Assembly: GCA_035353175.1 (NCBI GenBank)
Contig: DAOPZC010000001.1
Location: 1 to 64,000, forward strand
Direction of reading: 5' to 3'
DNA: 64,000 nucleotides
Origin: DAOPZC01 sp035353175
Lineage (GTDB): Bacteria > Verrucomicrobiota > Kiritimatiellia > RFP12 > UBA1067
The position numbers were made by a program, and so were the translations under genes. The notes beneath the pieces are model-generated. The model made no database searches. It worked only from the letters and a program-made list of their open reading frames with translations, and was not told the DNA's origin. Positions 1 to 7,144 of this stretch are shown here, one piece after another; positions within the stretch are counted from its first letter, which is position 1, and every line of letters starts with the position of its first letter.

Positions 1-1209
1 ATGGCCAACAGCTTACCCCGCCATCATCGTAGGAGTCAAGTGCCCAAGCATCTAATAAACAATCAAGCATATCAAGGCGCAGGTGTCGCCTATTCGGGGT
101 TGAACAACTGCACTGTTGCAAACAATCGAGCAAGTACTAGCGATGGTTATGGTTGTGGTGTTTATGCGGGAGGGGGCAACAACAGCATCGTATGGGGAAA
201 TACGAAGCAAAACGGTACGATTGACAATTATTATTCAAGCGGATTCAGTTATTCATGTACAACACCTGCGGCTTCAGGAACAGGGAATATATCATCGGAT
301 CCCCTTTTTTGTGATGTGGCTAATGGGAATTATAAGCTTACAGCGTCGTCACCGTGCTTGAATGCGGGGGCGAATGGTCTTATTCAAGGGACCTCAGACT
401 TGTCAGGTAAACCTCGTGTTCTAACTGGTATTGTCGACATGGGCGCATACGAGTTTAATTACGCTTGTAATATAGAAGAACTGTTTGGCTTTGAGACAAA
501 CTCTGTTGTTCTGTCTGGCACAGCTCAAGGCAATGGGATTATTTTTAGCAACTCCATCGTTAGCATCAAAGGCTCGATGATTGACCATGGAGCGTCCAGC
601 GGGTTCACCTTTTCTCCGACAGACGCAGGTCGTCTAACTTTCCGCTGGAACGTGTCGAGCGAGTATTCTTTCGACACATTGAGTTTCTATGTGGACGGCG
701 TGCTGACGACGCAGATTTCGGGCAAGAACGTGACGTGGAGCACGGTGACGAACACGGTCACGTCCGAGGGGCCGCACACGTTCAAGTGGGAATACGCCAA
801 GGACGCCGACACGTCGGTCGGGCAGGACAGTGCGTGGATCGCGGATGTCGAGTGGAAGACCGCGACGGAGACCTCCGGTGTATCGGTGCCTTTCTCTTGG
901 CTGAATCAGTATGCGGCGCTTCTGACGTTGGCGAATGACGATTACGAAGCGGCGGCGCTGGCGGATGTGGATGGTGACGGGCATACGGCGTGGCAGGAGT
1001 ATGTGGCGGGGTCGGTCCCGACGAACCGCGAATCGGTGCTGAGGGCACGGATTGATGGGAACGGCGGTTCGCCGCATGTGACGTGGACGCCCGACCTGGG
1101 AACGGCGCGCGTTTACACGGTGGCCGGGAAGACGAATCTGACGGATGGCGCGTGGGGCCCGACGGACGGCGCGAGCCGTTTCTTCCACGTGAAAGTCGAT
1201 CTGCCGTGA
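1..1209 (+). CDS. C-terminal part of secreted choice-of-anchor Q / beta-helix protein
   Basis: The frame is open at the window edge, so this is probably the end of a longer gene; the first ~16 codons do not look like beta-helix, so the ATG at base 1 is doubtful. Residues ~17-70 are Asn/Gly-rich beta-helix coils. Residues ~95-152 (SDPLF, SPCLNAG, DMGAYEF) match the choice-of-anchor Q ending. A beta-sandwich-like stretch follows (~155-290). The last ~100 residues carry DVDGDGHTAWQE, an EF-hand/dockerin-like loop with acidic residues at 1, 3, 5 and 12. I infer a secreted adhesin or glycan-binding protein with a reusable C-terminal anchoring module. The first ~640 bases are clearly AT-richer than the rest. 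Confidence 0.75.
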   Translation: MANSLPRHHRRSQVPKHLINNQAYQGAGVAYSGLNNCTVANNRASTSDGYGCGVYAGGGNNSIVWGNTKQNGTIDNYYSSGFSYSCTTPAASGTGNISSDPLFCDVANGNYKLTASSPCLNAGANGLIQGTSDLSGKPRVLTGIVDMGAYEFNYACNIEELFGFETNSVVLSGTAQGNGIIFSNSIVSIKGSMIDHGASSGFTFSPTDAGRLTFRWNVSSEYSFDTLSFYVDGVLTTQISGKNVTWSTVTNTVTSEGPHTFKWEYAKDADTSVGQDSAWIADVEWKTATETSGVSVPFSWLNQYAALLTLANDDYEAAALADVDGDGHTAWQEYVAGSVPTNRESVLRARIDGNGGSPHVTWTPDLGTARVYTVAGKTNLTDGAWGPTDGASRFFHVKVDLP

Positions 1210-1286
1210 GGACACGGAGCGTGCTCGGAGAGCATGCGCCACCTTGACGGGCGAATAAAGCAGACGAAAACCTGTAAAACAGCGGC

Positions 1287-1315
1287 TTGCATGACATGTC
1301 ATACACTGCTATCCT
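1287..1315 (+). promoter_or_regulatory. Candidate promoter with palindromic operator for the RelB/RelE-type operon
   Basis: A TTGCAT box (1287-1292) lies 17 bp before TATCCT (1310-1315). A perfect 12-bp palindrome, ATGACATGTCAT (1291-1302), sits in the spacer. Ribbon-helix-helix antitoxins usually repress their own operon through such short palindromes, so this is a plausible autoregulatory operator. The -35 match is weak (3/6). Confidence 0.5.
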
Positions 1316-1337
1316 TGTCTTACAAAAGAGGTGTATG

Positions 1338-1556
1338 ATGGGTACTGCAATCTCCATTCGTCTGCCTGAGCCGTTGGCACGCAGGTTGAACAACTTATCC
1401 GAAGCGACGGAACGCCCCAAGTCCTTTCATCTCAAGAAGGCGCTCGAGAACTATTTTGACGAGTTCGCCGATCTGAGGATTGCCGTGGACCGCTTGCACA
1501 ATCCGAAGGACAAGCGCGTTTCTTCAAAGGAGATGAGGGCTTCGCTTGGGCTTTGA
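1338..1556 (+). CDS. Ribbon-helix-helix antitoxin (RelB/CopG-like)
   Basis: A 72-residue protein beginning MGTAISIRLPEPLARRL, the beta-strand plus helix of a ribbon-helix-helix DNA-binding domain, with an acidic and basic C-terminal tail that would wrap the toxin. The second of two adjacent ATGs (1335 and 1338) is preferred because AGAGG at 1327-1331 is then about six bases upstream. The next gene overlaps its end by 11 bp, the usual arrangement for an antitoxin and its toxin. It probably neutralises the RelE-like toxin and represses the operon at the palindrome upstream. Confidence 0.85.
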   Translation: MGTAISIRLPEPLARRLNNLSEATERPKSFHLKKALENYFDEFADLRIAVDRLHNPKDKRVSSKEMRASLGL

Positions 1557-1797
1557 CATCACATTCAAAAAGTCCGTCCGGAAAGACCTTTCGAAGATTC
1601 CGAAAGCGCTGGCTGCACGAATTCTGGATAAGATCGATGAGGGGCTGACGGACGGCGACGAGTCATTTCCCGTCCTGAAGGGCGAATTTGCCGGATTGCG
1701 GAAGTTCCGGGTCGGGGACTACCGCGTGATCTACACCATTCTTGGGAGCGACGTTCTGGTTCTACACATTGCGCACCGGAAGGATGTCTATCGGTAG
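1546..1797 (+). CDS. RelE/ParE-family toxin
   Basis: An 83-residue protein with the RelE/ParE fold pattern: KKSVRKDLSKIP near the N-terminus, the LKGEFAGLRKFRVGDYRVIY strand block at residues ~44-63, and a C-terminal HIAHRKDVY. Family members are ribosome-dependent mRNA endonucleases (RelE) or gyrase poisons (ParE); the HRKDVY ending is typical of RelE-like proteins, but the target cannot be decided here. The only usable start in this frame is TTG at 1546, since a stop lies just upstream, so translation is probably coupled to the overlapping antitoxin. Confidence 0.85.
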   Translation: MGFDITFKKSVRKDLSKIPKALAARILDKIDEGLTDGDESFPVLKGEFAGLRKFRVGDYRVIYTILGSDVLVLHIAHRKDVYR

Positions 1798-1805
1798 CCG
1801 CGCAC

Positions 1806-2189
1806 TCAGCAGCGGGCAAGTTGCGGCAGGTGGTTGAAATGCGCGTCGCGTGAACAGAGCGGCAAGTCGTGCTGGACGCACAGGGCGGCGATCCAAAGGT
1901 CGTTCGTGGGGATCGGGGTCCCTTGCGTCCGCAGTTGTGCGAACAATCCCGCATAGGCGTGCGTGGTCTGTTCGTCGGGATAGAGGACCGTCACCCGGGG
2001 CGAGGCGAGGAAACGCACAAGCGTCGCCTCATTGCGCCGGCCGGCCGTGCCGCAACGGAAGCCCGCGCGGAGTTCAGCCAATGCGACAAACGGCAGCTTG
2101 ACCGACTCGGCCCGTCGGACAAGCTCCGCAACGGCAGGCTCGCCGCGACAGAAGTCGACATAGCGATTGGTGTCGAGGAGGATTTTCAT
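1806..2189 (-). CDS. PIN-domain ribonuclease toxin (VapC/FitB-like)
   Basis: A 127-residue PIN domain. MKILLDTNRYVDF carries the first conserved Asp, LAELRAG the conserved Glu, and NDLWIAALC (residues ~96-104) and the late SRDAHF the remaining acidic residues that bind Mg2+/Mn2+. PIN toxins cleave RNA, often tRNA. ATG at 2189 is chosen because it overlaps the antitoxin stop as ATGA; a GTG six bases upstream (2195) is also in frame. It forms an operon with the upstream antitoxin. Confidence 0.87.
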   Translation of the reverse strand: MKILLDTNRYVDFCRGEPAVAELVRRAESVKLPFVALAELRAGFRCGTAGRRNEATLVRFLASPRVTVLYPDEQTTHAYAGLFAQLRTQGTPIPTNDLWIAALCVQHDLPLCSRDAHFNHLPQLARC

Positions 2190-2437
2190 TTCCACAGGGC
2201 CTTGTCCACCTTGTCCATGCTCTTCAGGGCGGCATCAAACGCCGGATCTTCGATCCATGACCCGGCAACAGGGTCGAGATCATGGCTGCGCGGCGGTTCG
2301 CCGCTCATACCCAACCCGACGGCCAGAATATGTAGCGCAACGGAATTGAGACTCTGCCGCTCGCGTGTCGCTCGCGACCTCAGCTCCCGGTCAACGGCTT
2401 CCGGCACGTCCCGCAAGGTATATTGTATGTTTTTCAT
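2186..2437 (-). CDS. Arc/FitA-type ribbon-helix-helix antitoxin
   Basis: An 83-residue protein opening MKNIQYTLRDVPEAVDREL, the FitA/Arc-like N-terminal DNA-binding segment, with a C-terminal tail (GSWIEDPAFDAALKSMD) that would bind the PIN toxin. It ends in a 4-bp ATGA overlap with the toxin. The start at 2437 lies only six bases after a near-consensus -10 box, so the transcript is probably leaderless. It likely represses its own promoter through the inverted repeat at 2449-2463. Confidence 0.85.
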   Translation of the reverse strand: MKNIQYTLRDVPEAVDRELRSRATRERQSLNSVALHILAVGLGMSGEPPRSHDLDPVAGSWIEDPAFDAALKSMDKVDKALWK

Positions 2438-2443
2438 GCCTTC

Positions 2444-2473
2444 AGTATAGGCAGAGTCTGCCTGCATTGTCAA
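2444..2473 (-). promoter_or_regulatory. Near-consensus promoter with operator for the FitA/VapC operon
   Basis: Reading leftward: TTGACA (2473-2468), an 18-bp spacer, TATACT (2449-2444), then ATG at 2437. The spacer is almost filled by an inverted repeat, AGGCAGA (2449-2455) and TCTGCCT (2457-2463), with a single-base centre. A repressor bound there would block RNA polymerase, which fits autoregulation by the ribbon-helix-helix antitoxin. Confidence 0.75.
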
Positions 2474-2549
2474 TGGCGGGTAGTATTAAGGGAGCACCGG
2501 CGTTTTTTCGCGCACCGCAGGAGGCGTTTTTGTTATACTTTCCGCCATT

Positions 2550-3380
2550 ATGAGTACGTACAGAGAGTTTCAGGAAGCGCTGCGCGCCACCGGACGTTAC
2601 GAGACCGCGTCCACGCACCGACCGGCGGTCCAGCTGCGAATCAGCACGCTCAATTCTTTTCGCTATGCGTTCACGATCATCCGCATCTGTGCCCGGTGCG
2701 CCATCAAGCACCTGCTCCGCAAATTCGGGTACGAGGAATGGGCCAAGACCTGCATGGCCTCGGTGGCCTTCGCCGAAAAGCTGGGCGGCGTCGTGACGTT
2801 TGAGGGCTTCGAGCAACGTGCCGCCTACAAAGGGCCGGTCGTCTACGTCTCGAACCACATGAGCACGCTGGAGACGATGGTCTTTCCGACGACGCTCCTC
2901 TCGTTCGGAAAGCTCGCCATCGTCCTCAAGAAAAGCCTGACCGAGATCCCGCTGGTGGGGACGGCCGCGCTGGCTGTGGGCTCGATCGCGGTGACGCGCA
3001 AGAATGCGCGCGAAGACCTCAAAACGGTGCTCGAAGAAGGCGCGAAGCGCCTGGCTGAGGGGCACTCGGTGCTGCTCTTTCCGCAAGGCACACGGCAGGC
3101 CGTTTTCGACGGCAAGAAGTTCAATTCCCTCGGGTCGAAACTGGCGGAGCGCGCGGGCGTGCCGGTGGTGCCGCTCGCGGTGAAGACCGATTTCCTCAAG
3201 ACCGGCAAATGGATCAAAGACTTTGGCGAGGTGGATCCCAACAAGCCGATCCGTTTCGTCTGCGGCCCGGTGCTGCCCGCCGCCCTCGGCGCCCGTGCGA
3301 CCCACGACCAGAGCGTCGCCTTCATCGGCGGCCAGCTCAAGGCGTGGGGACTGCCGACGGTCGAGACCGAACCGGCGTGA
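2550..3380 (+). CDS. 1-acyl-sn-glycerol-3-phosphate acyltransferase-like protein (PlsC family)
   Basis: A 276-residue lysophospholipid acyltransferase-type protein, expected to add the second acyl chain to lysophosphatidate at the inner membrane. Motif I is NHMSTLE (~residues 109-115), with Glu where the classical NHX4D has Asp. Motif III is FPQGTR (~179-184), with Gln for the usual Glu. VPVVPLAVKTD follows as motif IV. These substitutions may mark a subfamily; activity is inferred, not shown. A TATACT box at 2534-2539 lies ten bases before the ATG, so the 5' leader may be almost absent. It stands alone between the antitoxin and a convergent gene. Confidence 0.82.
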   Translation: MSTYREFQEALRATGRYETASTHRPAVQLRISTLNSFRYAFTIIRICARCAIKHLLRKFGYEEWAKTCMASVAFAEKLGGVVTFEGFEQRAAYKGPVVYVSNHMSTLETMVFPTTLLSFGKLAIVLKKSLTEIPLVGTAALAVGSIAVTRKNAREDLKTVLEEGAKRLAEGHSVLLFPQGTRQAVFDGKKFNSLGSKLAERAGVPVVPLAVKTDFLKTGKWIKDFGEVDPNKPIRFVCGPVLPAALGARATHDQSVAFIGGQLKAWGLPTVETEPA

Positions 3381-3392
3381 GGCCGGCACCGC

Positions 3393-4487
3393 TCACTCAG
3401 TGATGCTCACGGCCGTGCCGTTCGGCAGGAGCGTGCAGAGCTCTTCGATGTCCGCGTTGCGGAAGCGCACGTAGCCCTCGTCCGAGGGGCGGCCGAGCGC
3501 CGCCGGGTTCCGCGTGCCGTGCAACCCCAGCCCTGACGCGTCCGGCGTGGCGCCGGTGGCGTCCAGCGCCACCCAGCGCGAGCCCAAGATGTTCCGGGCG
3601 TTGCCCGGCGCCACCGGCGTGCCGTCGGGCGGCCGGTAGAGCGGGTTCGCGACCCTGCTGCGGATGGCATACGTGCCGCACGGCACGGCGGCGGAGCGGC
3701 CGAGGCCGACCTCGTAGCGCTTGAAGAACAGCCCGTTGAGCGTCAGCACCGCGCTGCTCGACCGCTTGAACACCGTCAGTTCGAACACGGGTGCCTGCAG
3801 CACCCAGATCTCGCGTCCGATGCGCAGCTGTTCCGGCTTGTCGATGCCGTTGGCTTTGAGCACATACTCCTGCGTGTTGCCGTAGCGCTTCGCGAGTTTG
3901 CTGACCAGGTCTCCCGCCGCGATGCGGTGTTTCGCTTTTTCCGGCATGGGTCGGTCGCCGAACGCCAGGGCCGTGTTGAGGGCTCCGATCTTGCGCTCCG
4001 CAAACGCCCGCACATCGTCGGCGTCCTTCCGCAGCAGCACTTGCTGCAGCACGAGCCGCGCGTTCACCAGATCATCCTCCGCCTCGTGGGCCGTCACCTG
4101 GTCGAGCAGCTTCCGGACTTCCGGGGATTGCCCCTTGGCGGCGGGCGGGATCGAAACCTCCGCGTCGTGCCACCGGTCCCCTTTGGCGGTCGCGGCGGCA
4201 GCCGGCGGGCGACCCTTGCCGACGTTGGACCCGATGCCGAAATTCAGGAAATGCCGCCACAGCGATGGGCGCTCGCGCGGCGTCTCCACCTCCGGCAGGC
4301 GGTAGCGGGTCTGGCCCACGCCGTCGTCCGACACCGGCGCACGTTCGGACGCGCCGCCGCAGCCGCGGTAAAAGAGGAGCGGCAGGACGACCACCAGAAT
4401 CAGCGCGGCCGGCAGCCAGAGCTTGCGGAACGGCGAGCTCTGTCGCTCATCGTATTCGATCCCGTATGTGCCTCGCTGCAGGGGCAT
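3393..4487 (-). CDS. LysM plus YkuD (L,D-transpeptidase-like) envelope protein, catalytic Cys missing
   Basis: A 364-residue protein with one N-terminal membrane anchor (~23-41), a low-complexity periplasmic stretch, a LysM peptidoglycan-binding domain (~205-247, KHRIAAGDLVSKLAKRYGN) and a C-terminal YkuD domain. The YkuD signature normally reads HG...S.GC(V/I)R; here it is LHGTRNP...SDEGYVRFRN, with the histidine kept and the catalytic cysteine replaced by tyrosine (codon TAC). It is therefore predicted to bind peptidoglycan but perhaps not to crosslink it. pdxJ lies just upstream on the same strand, about 280 bp before this start if the 4488-4545 gap is ignored; the gap itself is only 58 bp. 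Confidence 0.8.
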   Translation of the reverse strand: MPLQRGTYGIEYDERQSSPFRKLWLPAALILVVVLPLLFYRGCGGASERAPVSDDGVGQTRYRLPEVETPRERPSLWRHFLNFGIGSNVGKGRPPAAAATAKGDRWHDAEVSIPPAAKGQSPEVRKLLDQVTAHEAEDDLVNARLVLQQVLLRKDADDVRAFAERKIGALNTALAFGDRPMPEKAKHRIAAGDLVSKLAKRYGNTQEYVLKANGIDKPEQLRIGREIWVLQAPVFELTVFKRSSSAVLTLNGLFFKRYEVGLGRSAAVPCGTYAIRSRVANPLYRPPDGTPVAPGNARNILGSRWVALDATGATPDASGLGLHGTRNPAALGRPSDEGYVRFRNADIEELCTLLPNGTAVSITE

Positions 4488-4512
4488 GGCAACTCGCTCC
4501 GCGTGAAGGGAG

Positions 4513-4526
4513 GAGTTCAGAGTTCA
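4513..4526. repeat. Two tandem copies of a 7-bp unit (GAGTTCA)
   Basis: Two perfect copies of GAGTTCA lie in the 58-bp gap between the transpeptidase-like gene and pdxJ. Two copies alone could be chance, but 7-bp periodic repeats recur at several other places in this window. Confidence 0.5.
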
Positions 4527-4545
4527 TGGCGCCTGCCTGAAACTC

Positions 4546-5265
4546 TTAGCTCTTCTTCCCCAACTTTTCCAGCATTTCCCGCACCGACTGCTCAAGGCCC
4601 ACGAAAAGCGCGCGGCAGACGATGCTGTGGCCGATGTTCAACGTGTCGAGGTGCGGGAGCGCCAGGATCGGCCCGATGTTATCGAGGCTCAGCCCGTGCC
4701 CCGCATTCACTTTGAGGCCGAGCTCATGCGCGCGCTGGGCGGCCGCGATCAGGCGGCCCAGCTCCAGCTCGCGCTCCGAGCGTGTGTGGTTGGCATACGC
4801 GCCGGTATGCAACTCGATGTACGGCGCGCCGACCGCGGCGGCGGCCTCGACCTGGTGCGTCTCGGGGTCGATGAACATGCTGACGCTGATCCCCTCCCGG
4901 CGGAGCGATGCCACCACCGGGGCGAGCTCGTCGCGCTGCCCGGCTACGTCCAGCCCGCCTTCGGTCGTGAGCTCCTCGCGCCGCTCCGGCACCATGCAAA
5001 CCTCGTCCGGCTTGACGGTCAAGGCCACGGCCACGACATCGGGATTGTTCGCCATCTCGAGGTTCATGCGCGTCTTGAGCGACTTGCGCAACGCATAGAC
5101 GTCGGCGTCCTGGATGTGGCGGCGGTCTTCGCGCAGGTGGATGGTGATCCCATGCGCACCCGCCTTCTCACAGAGCGCGGCGGCCTCTACCAGACTCGGA
5201 TACACCGTCCGCCGCGCCTGGCGCAGCGTCGCCACGTGATCGATATTTACTCCCAAACGAAACAT
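4546..5265 (-). CDS. pdxJ: Pyridoxine 5'-phosphate synthase
   Basis: A 239-residue TIM-barrel enzyme that condenses 3-amino-2-oxopropyl phosphate with 1-deoxy-D-xylulose 5-phosphate to make pyridoxine 5'-phosphate, in the DXP-dependent vitamin B6 pathway. Visible signatures are LGVNIDHVATLRQAR at the N-terminus, the HLREDRRHI phosphate/substrate loop (~46-54), ELHTGAYAN, NAGHGL and the final NIGHSIV phosphate-binding loop. ATG at 5265 is preferred over an in-frame GTG nine bases upstream because AAAGG lies about nine bases before it. No other B6 gene is nearby. Confidence 0.95.
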   Translation of the reverse strand: MFRLGVNIDHVATLRQARRTVYPSLVEAAALCEKAGAHGITIHLREDRRHIQDADVYALRKSLKTRMNLEMANNPDVVAVALTVKPDEVCMVPERREELTTEGGLDVAGQRDELAPVVASLRREGISVSMFIDPETHQVEAAAAVGAPYIELHTGAYANHTRSERELELGRLIAAAQRAHELGLKVNAGHGLSLDNIGPILALPHLDTLNIGHSIVCRALFVGLEQSVREMLEKLGKKS

Positions 5266-5497
5266 GGAAAACACCTTTCGCGATAGCCCTTCACGATTTG
5301 CCTCACAGTATAGCGCACCCGTCGCCCCGCCGCAAACCCCGTCTCAGTGCTGAAGATCTGAATTCCCGACTTTCCACAGCGCCGCGAATCCGCTATGCTA
5401 AGGAGAAGAATGTTTATAGAAAGTTTCTCCCCGTGTGCCGCGTGACAGACTGTTTTTTTTCGGGATCGACGATCGCCGGCTCCGGGCGACCTCCGCT

Positions 5498-6502
5498 ATG
5501 ACTGAGCCTTTCAAGCATCTCAAATCCGCACAGCTCACCGATGTCGGCTGCCGCCGCCTGCGGAACGAGGACGCGCTTCTGCGGCTGCCCGCGCACGGCG
5601 TCTTCTGCATCGCGGACGGCATGGGGGGCGTGCAGGGCGGCGCCTTCGCGAGCCAGGCGACGGTCGACGCGCTGGGCGAGGCCTTCACCGATTCGCCGGA
5701 CGCGCCCTTCGCGCTGACGGCCCGGGCGTCGGCCCGTCTGGCCGCCCGCGCGCTCAACGCCGCGAGCGGGTGGATCAAACAGCGCGCCGACGCGCTGGGC
5801 TTTGCCGGATGCGGCTCCACCGCCGTGGTGCTGGCCTTCGACCGCGTCGACCCCTCCCGTGCGGCGGTGCTGCACGCGGGCGACAGCCGTGCCTACCGTC
5901 TCCGCCGGGGCGAGCTCGCCCGGCTCAGCACCGACCACTCGGTCGCCGCGGCCGTGGGCCTGGAGGACGACCGCGATCTGCCCGCCGCCTACCGCGGGGT
6001 CATCACCCGCGCCGTGGGCCTGGCCGACACCGTTGCGCTGGAGGAGACCTGCGTCGACGTCCAGCCCGGCGACCTCTTCCTGCTCTGTTCCGACGGCCTC
6101 AACCAGATGGTGCCGGACGACCTGATCCTCGCGCGCCTGAGCGCCCCCCCCGGAACCCCGCTGAAGACGCTCGCGCGGGCGCTGGTGGAGGAGGCGCTGC
6201 GGGCGGGCGGCGAGGACAACGTTTCGGTCGTGCTGGTACGCGTGGCGGACGCCCTGCCCGCGGCGCCGACGCAGGCGGTTCCGTCCGAGACCCTCGCCTT
6301 GGAGCAGGCGGGCGGAGCGGGGGAGGCGGAGCGGCCCGCCGCGCCGGCCCCTTCGGCGCCGGCCGACTCGACCATCCGGTTCCAGCTCCCGGCGGCCGCC
6401 GTCCGGCGGACGGCCTCGACGCGGCTGCTGATCGGCGTCGCGTTCCTGCTGGCCGCCGTGGTCATCGGCCTGCTGCTGCTGCAGCGCAGCTGCGGCGCCT
6501 GA
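5498..6502 (+). CDS. PP2C-family serine/threonine protein phosphatase, membrane anchored
   Basis: A 334-residue PPM/PP2C phosphatase. Metal-binding motifs are visible as RNEDA, ADGMGG, GDSRAYRLR, CSDGLN and the closing GGEDNVSVVLVR. After the catalytic domain (~1-245) comes an Ala/Pro-rich linker and one C-terminal transmembrane helix (~308-329), so the enzyme should face the cytoplasm. Such phosphatases counteract Hanks-type kinases, and FHA-domain proteins such as the TadA fusion at 15204-16961 read the same phosphothreonine marks; no kinase gene is in the window. ATG 5498 is chosen over an upstream GTG at 5435, which would add an unconserved N-terminus. Confidence 0.9.
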   Translation: MTEPFKHLKSAQLTDVGCRRLRNEDALLRLPAHGVFCIADGMGGVQGGAFASQATVDALGEAFTDSPDAPFALTARASARLAARALNAASGWIKQRADALGFAGCGSTAVVLAFDRVDPSRAAVLHAGDSRAYRLRRGELARLSTDHSVAAAVGLEDDRDLPAAYRGVITRAVGLADTVALEETCVDVQPGDLFLLCSDGLNQMVPDDLILARLSAPPGTPLKTLARALVEEALRAGGEDNVSVVLVRVADALPAAPTQAVPSETLALEQAGGAGEAERPAAPAPSAPADSTIRFQLPAAAVRRTASTRLLIGVAFLLAAVVIGLLLLQRSCGA

Positions 6503-6558
6503 GCGGCGTATGCTTTTCTCCTTCAACCCCGGCCGCACTTTTTGTTAAGGTGTGGGCC

Positions 6559-7053
6559 ATGATCGCAACACTGAAGAGGCAGCTCGGCCACGACGCGCAC
6601 CCGCTGGTGCAGTTCATCAAATACGGCATCGCGGGAGGGCTGGCGACCGCGACGCATATCGTCACCTTTTTCCTGTGCGGGTGGTTTCTGCTGCCGTGCC
6701 TGACGCAGGACGACATCACGGTCAAGCTGCTGGGTCTCACGGCGCCCGCGATTTCGGAGGCGACGCGCGCGTGGAACGCGGGCCTCTGCAACGCGGCCGG
6801 GTTCGCGATCTCAAACACGCTCTGCTACCTCCTCAACCGGCTCTTTGTTTTCAAGCCCGGCCGGCACCACTGGCTGATCGAATTCCTGCTCTTTTTCGCG
6901 GTCTCGGGCGTCAGCATGGTGATCGGCACCGCGGTCCAGACCTTCCTGATCACGCACCAGGGGATTCAGACGACCGCGGCCTTCGGCGCGAACATCGTCT
7001 GCGCGCTTTTCATCAACTACGCGATGCGGAAGTTCGTGATTTTCAAAGGGTGA
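6559..7053 (+). CDS. GtrA-like polytopic membrane protein
   Basis: A 164-residue protein with about four transmembrane helices and the GtrA-family features: VQFIKYGIAGGLATATH at the N-terminus, a central SNTLCYLLNRLFVFK, and the closing NYAMRKFVIFKG. GtrA-like proteins act in cell-surface polysaccharide synthesis, often as proposed flippases for prenyl-linked sugars. The start is set by AAGG at 6547-6550, eight bases before the ATG. It lies 56 bp after the phosphatase and is followed by a heptad-repeat array. Confidence 0.88.
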   Translation: MIATLKRQLGHDAHPLVQFIKYGIAGGLATATHIVTFFLCGWFLLPCLTQDDITVKLLGLTAPAISEATRAWNAGLCNAAGFAISNTLCYLLNRLFVFKPGRHHWLIEFLLFFAVSGVSMVIGTAVQTFLITHQGIQTTAAFGANIVCALFINYAMRKFVIFKG

Positions 7054-7067
7054 AAATCTCACGCCTG

Positions 7068-7109
7068 CTCACCACTCACGCGTTACTACTTACGACGCAC
7101 TCTTCACGA
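7068..7109. repeat. Degenerate heptad array (consensus YTYACGR), six units
   Basis: From 7068 the sequence runs in six consecutive 7-bp units matching YTYACGR (for example CTCACCA, CTTACGA, TTCACGA), just after the GtrA stop codon. A second array of the same consensus, in opposite orientation, lies at 10456-10497. No coding or hairpin explanation is apparent. Confidence 0.6.
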
Positions 7110-7144
7110 CCGCATCCCGCACTCCGTCCGGCCCGCCTAGGATC

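Noticed and set aside
634..1302. Long minus-strand frames opposite the first gene and throughout the window (for example 2442-3389, 7529-9454, 15219-17399, 28779-30929)
   Set aside because: They lie opposite well-supported genes, have Arg/Ala/Gly-rich or repetitive translations without domains, and are expected by chance at this GC content.
5410..5445. 12-codon upstream ORF with AAGGAG before the PP2C gene
   Set aside because: The ribosome site is good, but the peptide is not recognisable as a leader and may simply relate to an alternative GTG start at 5435.
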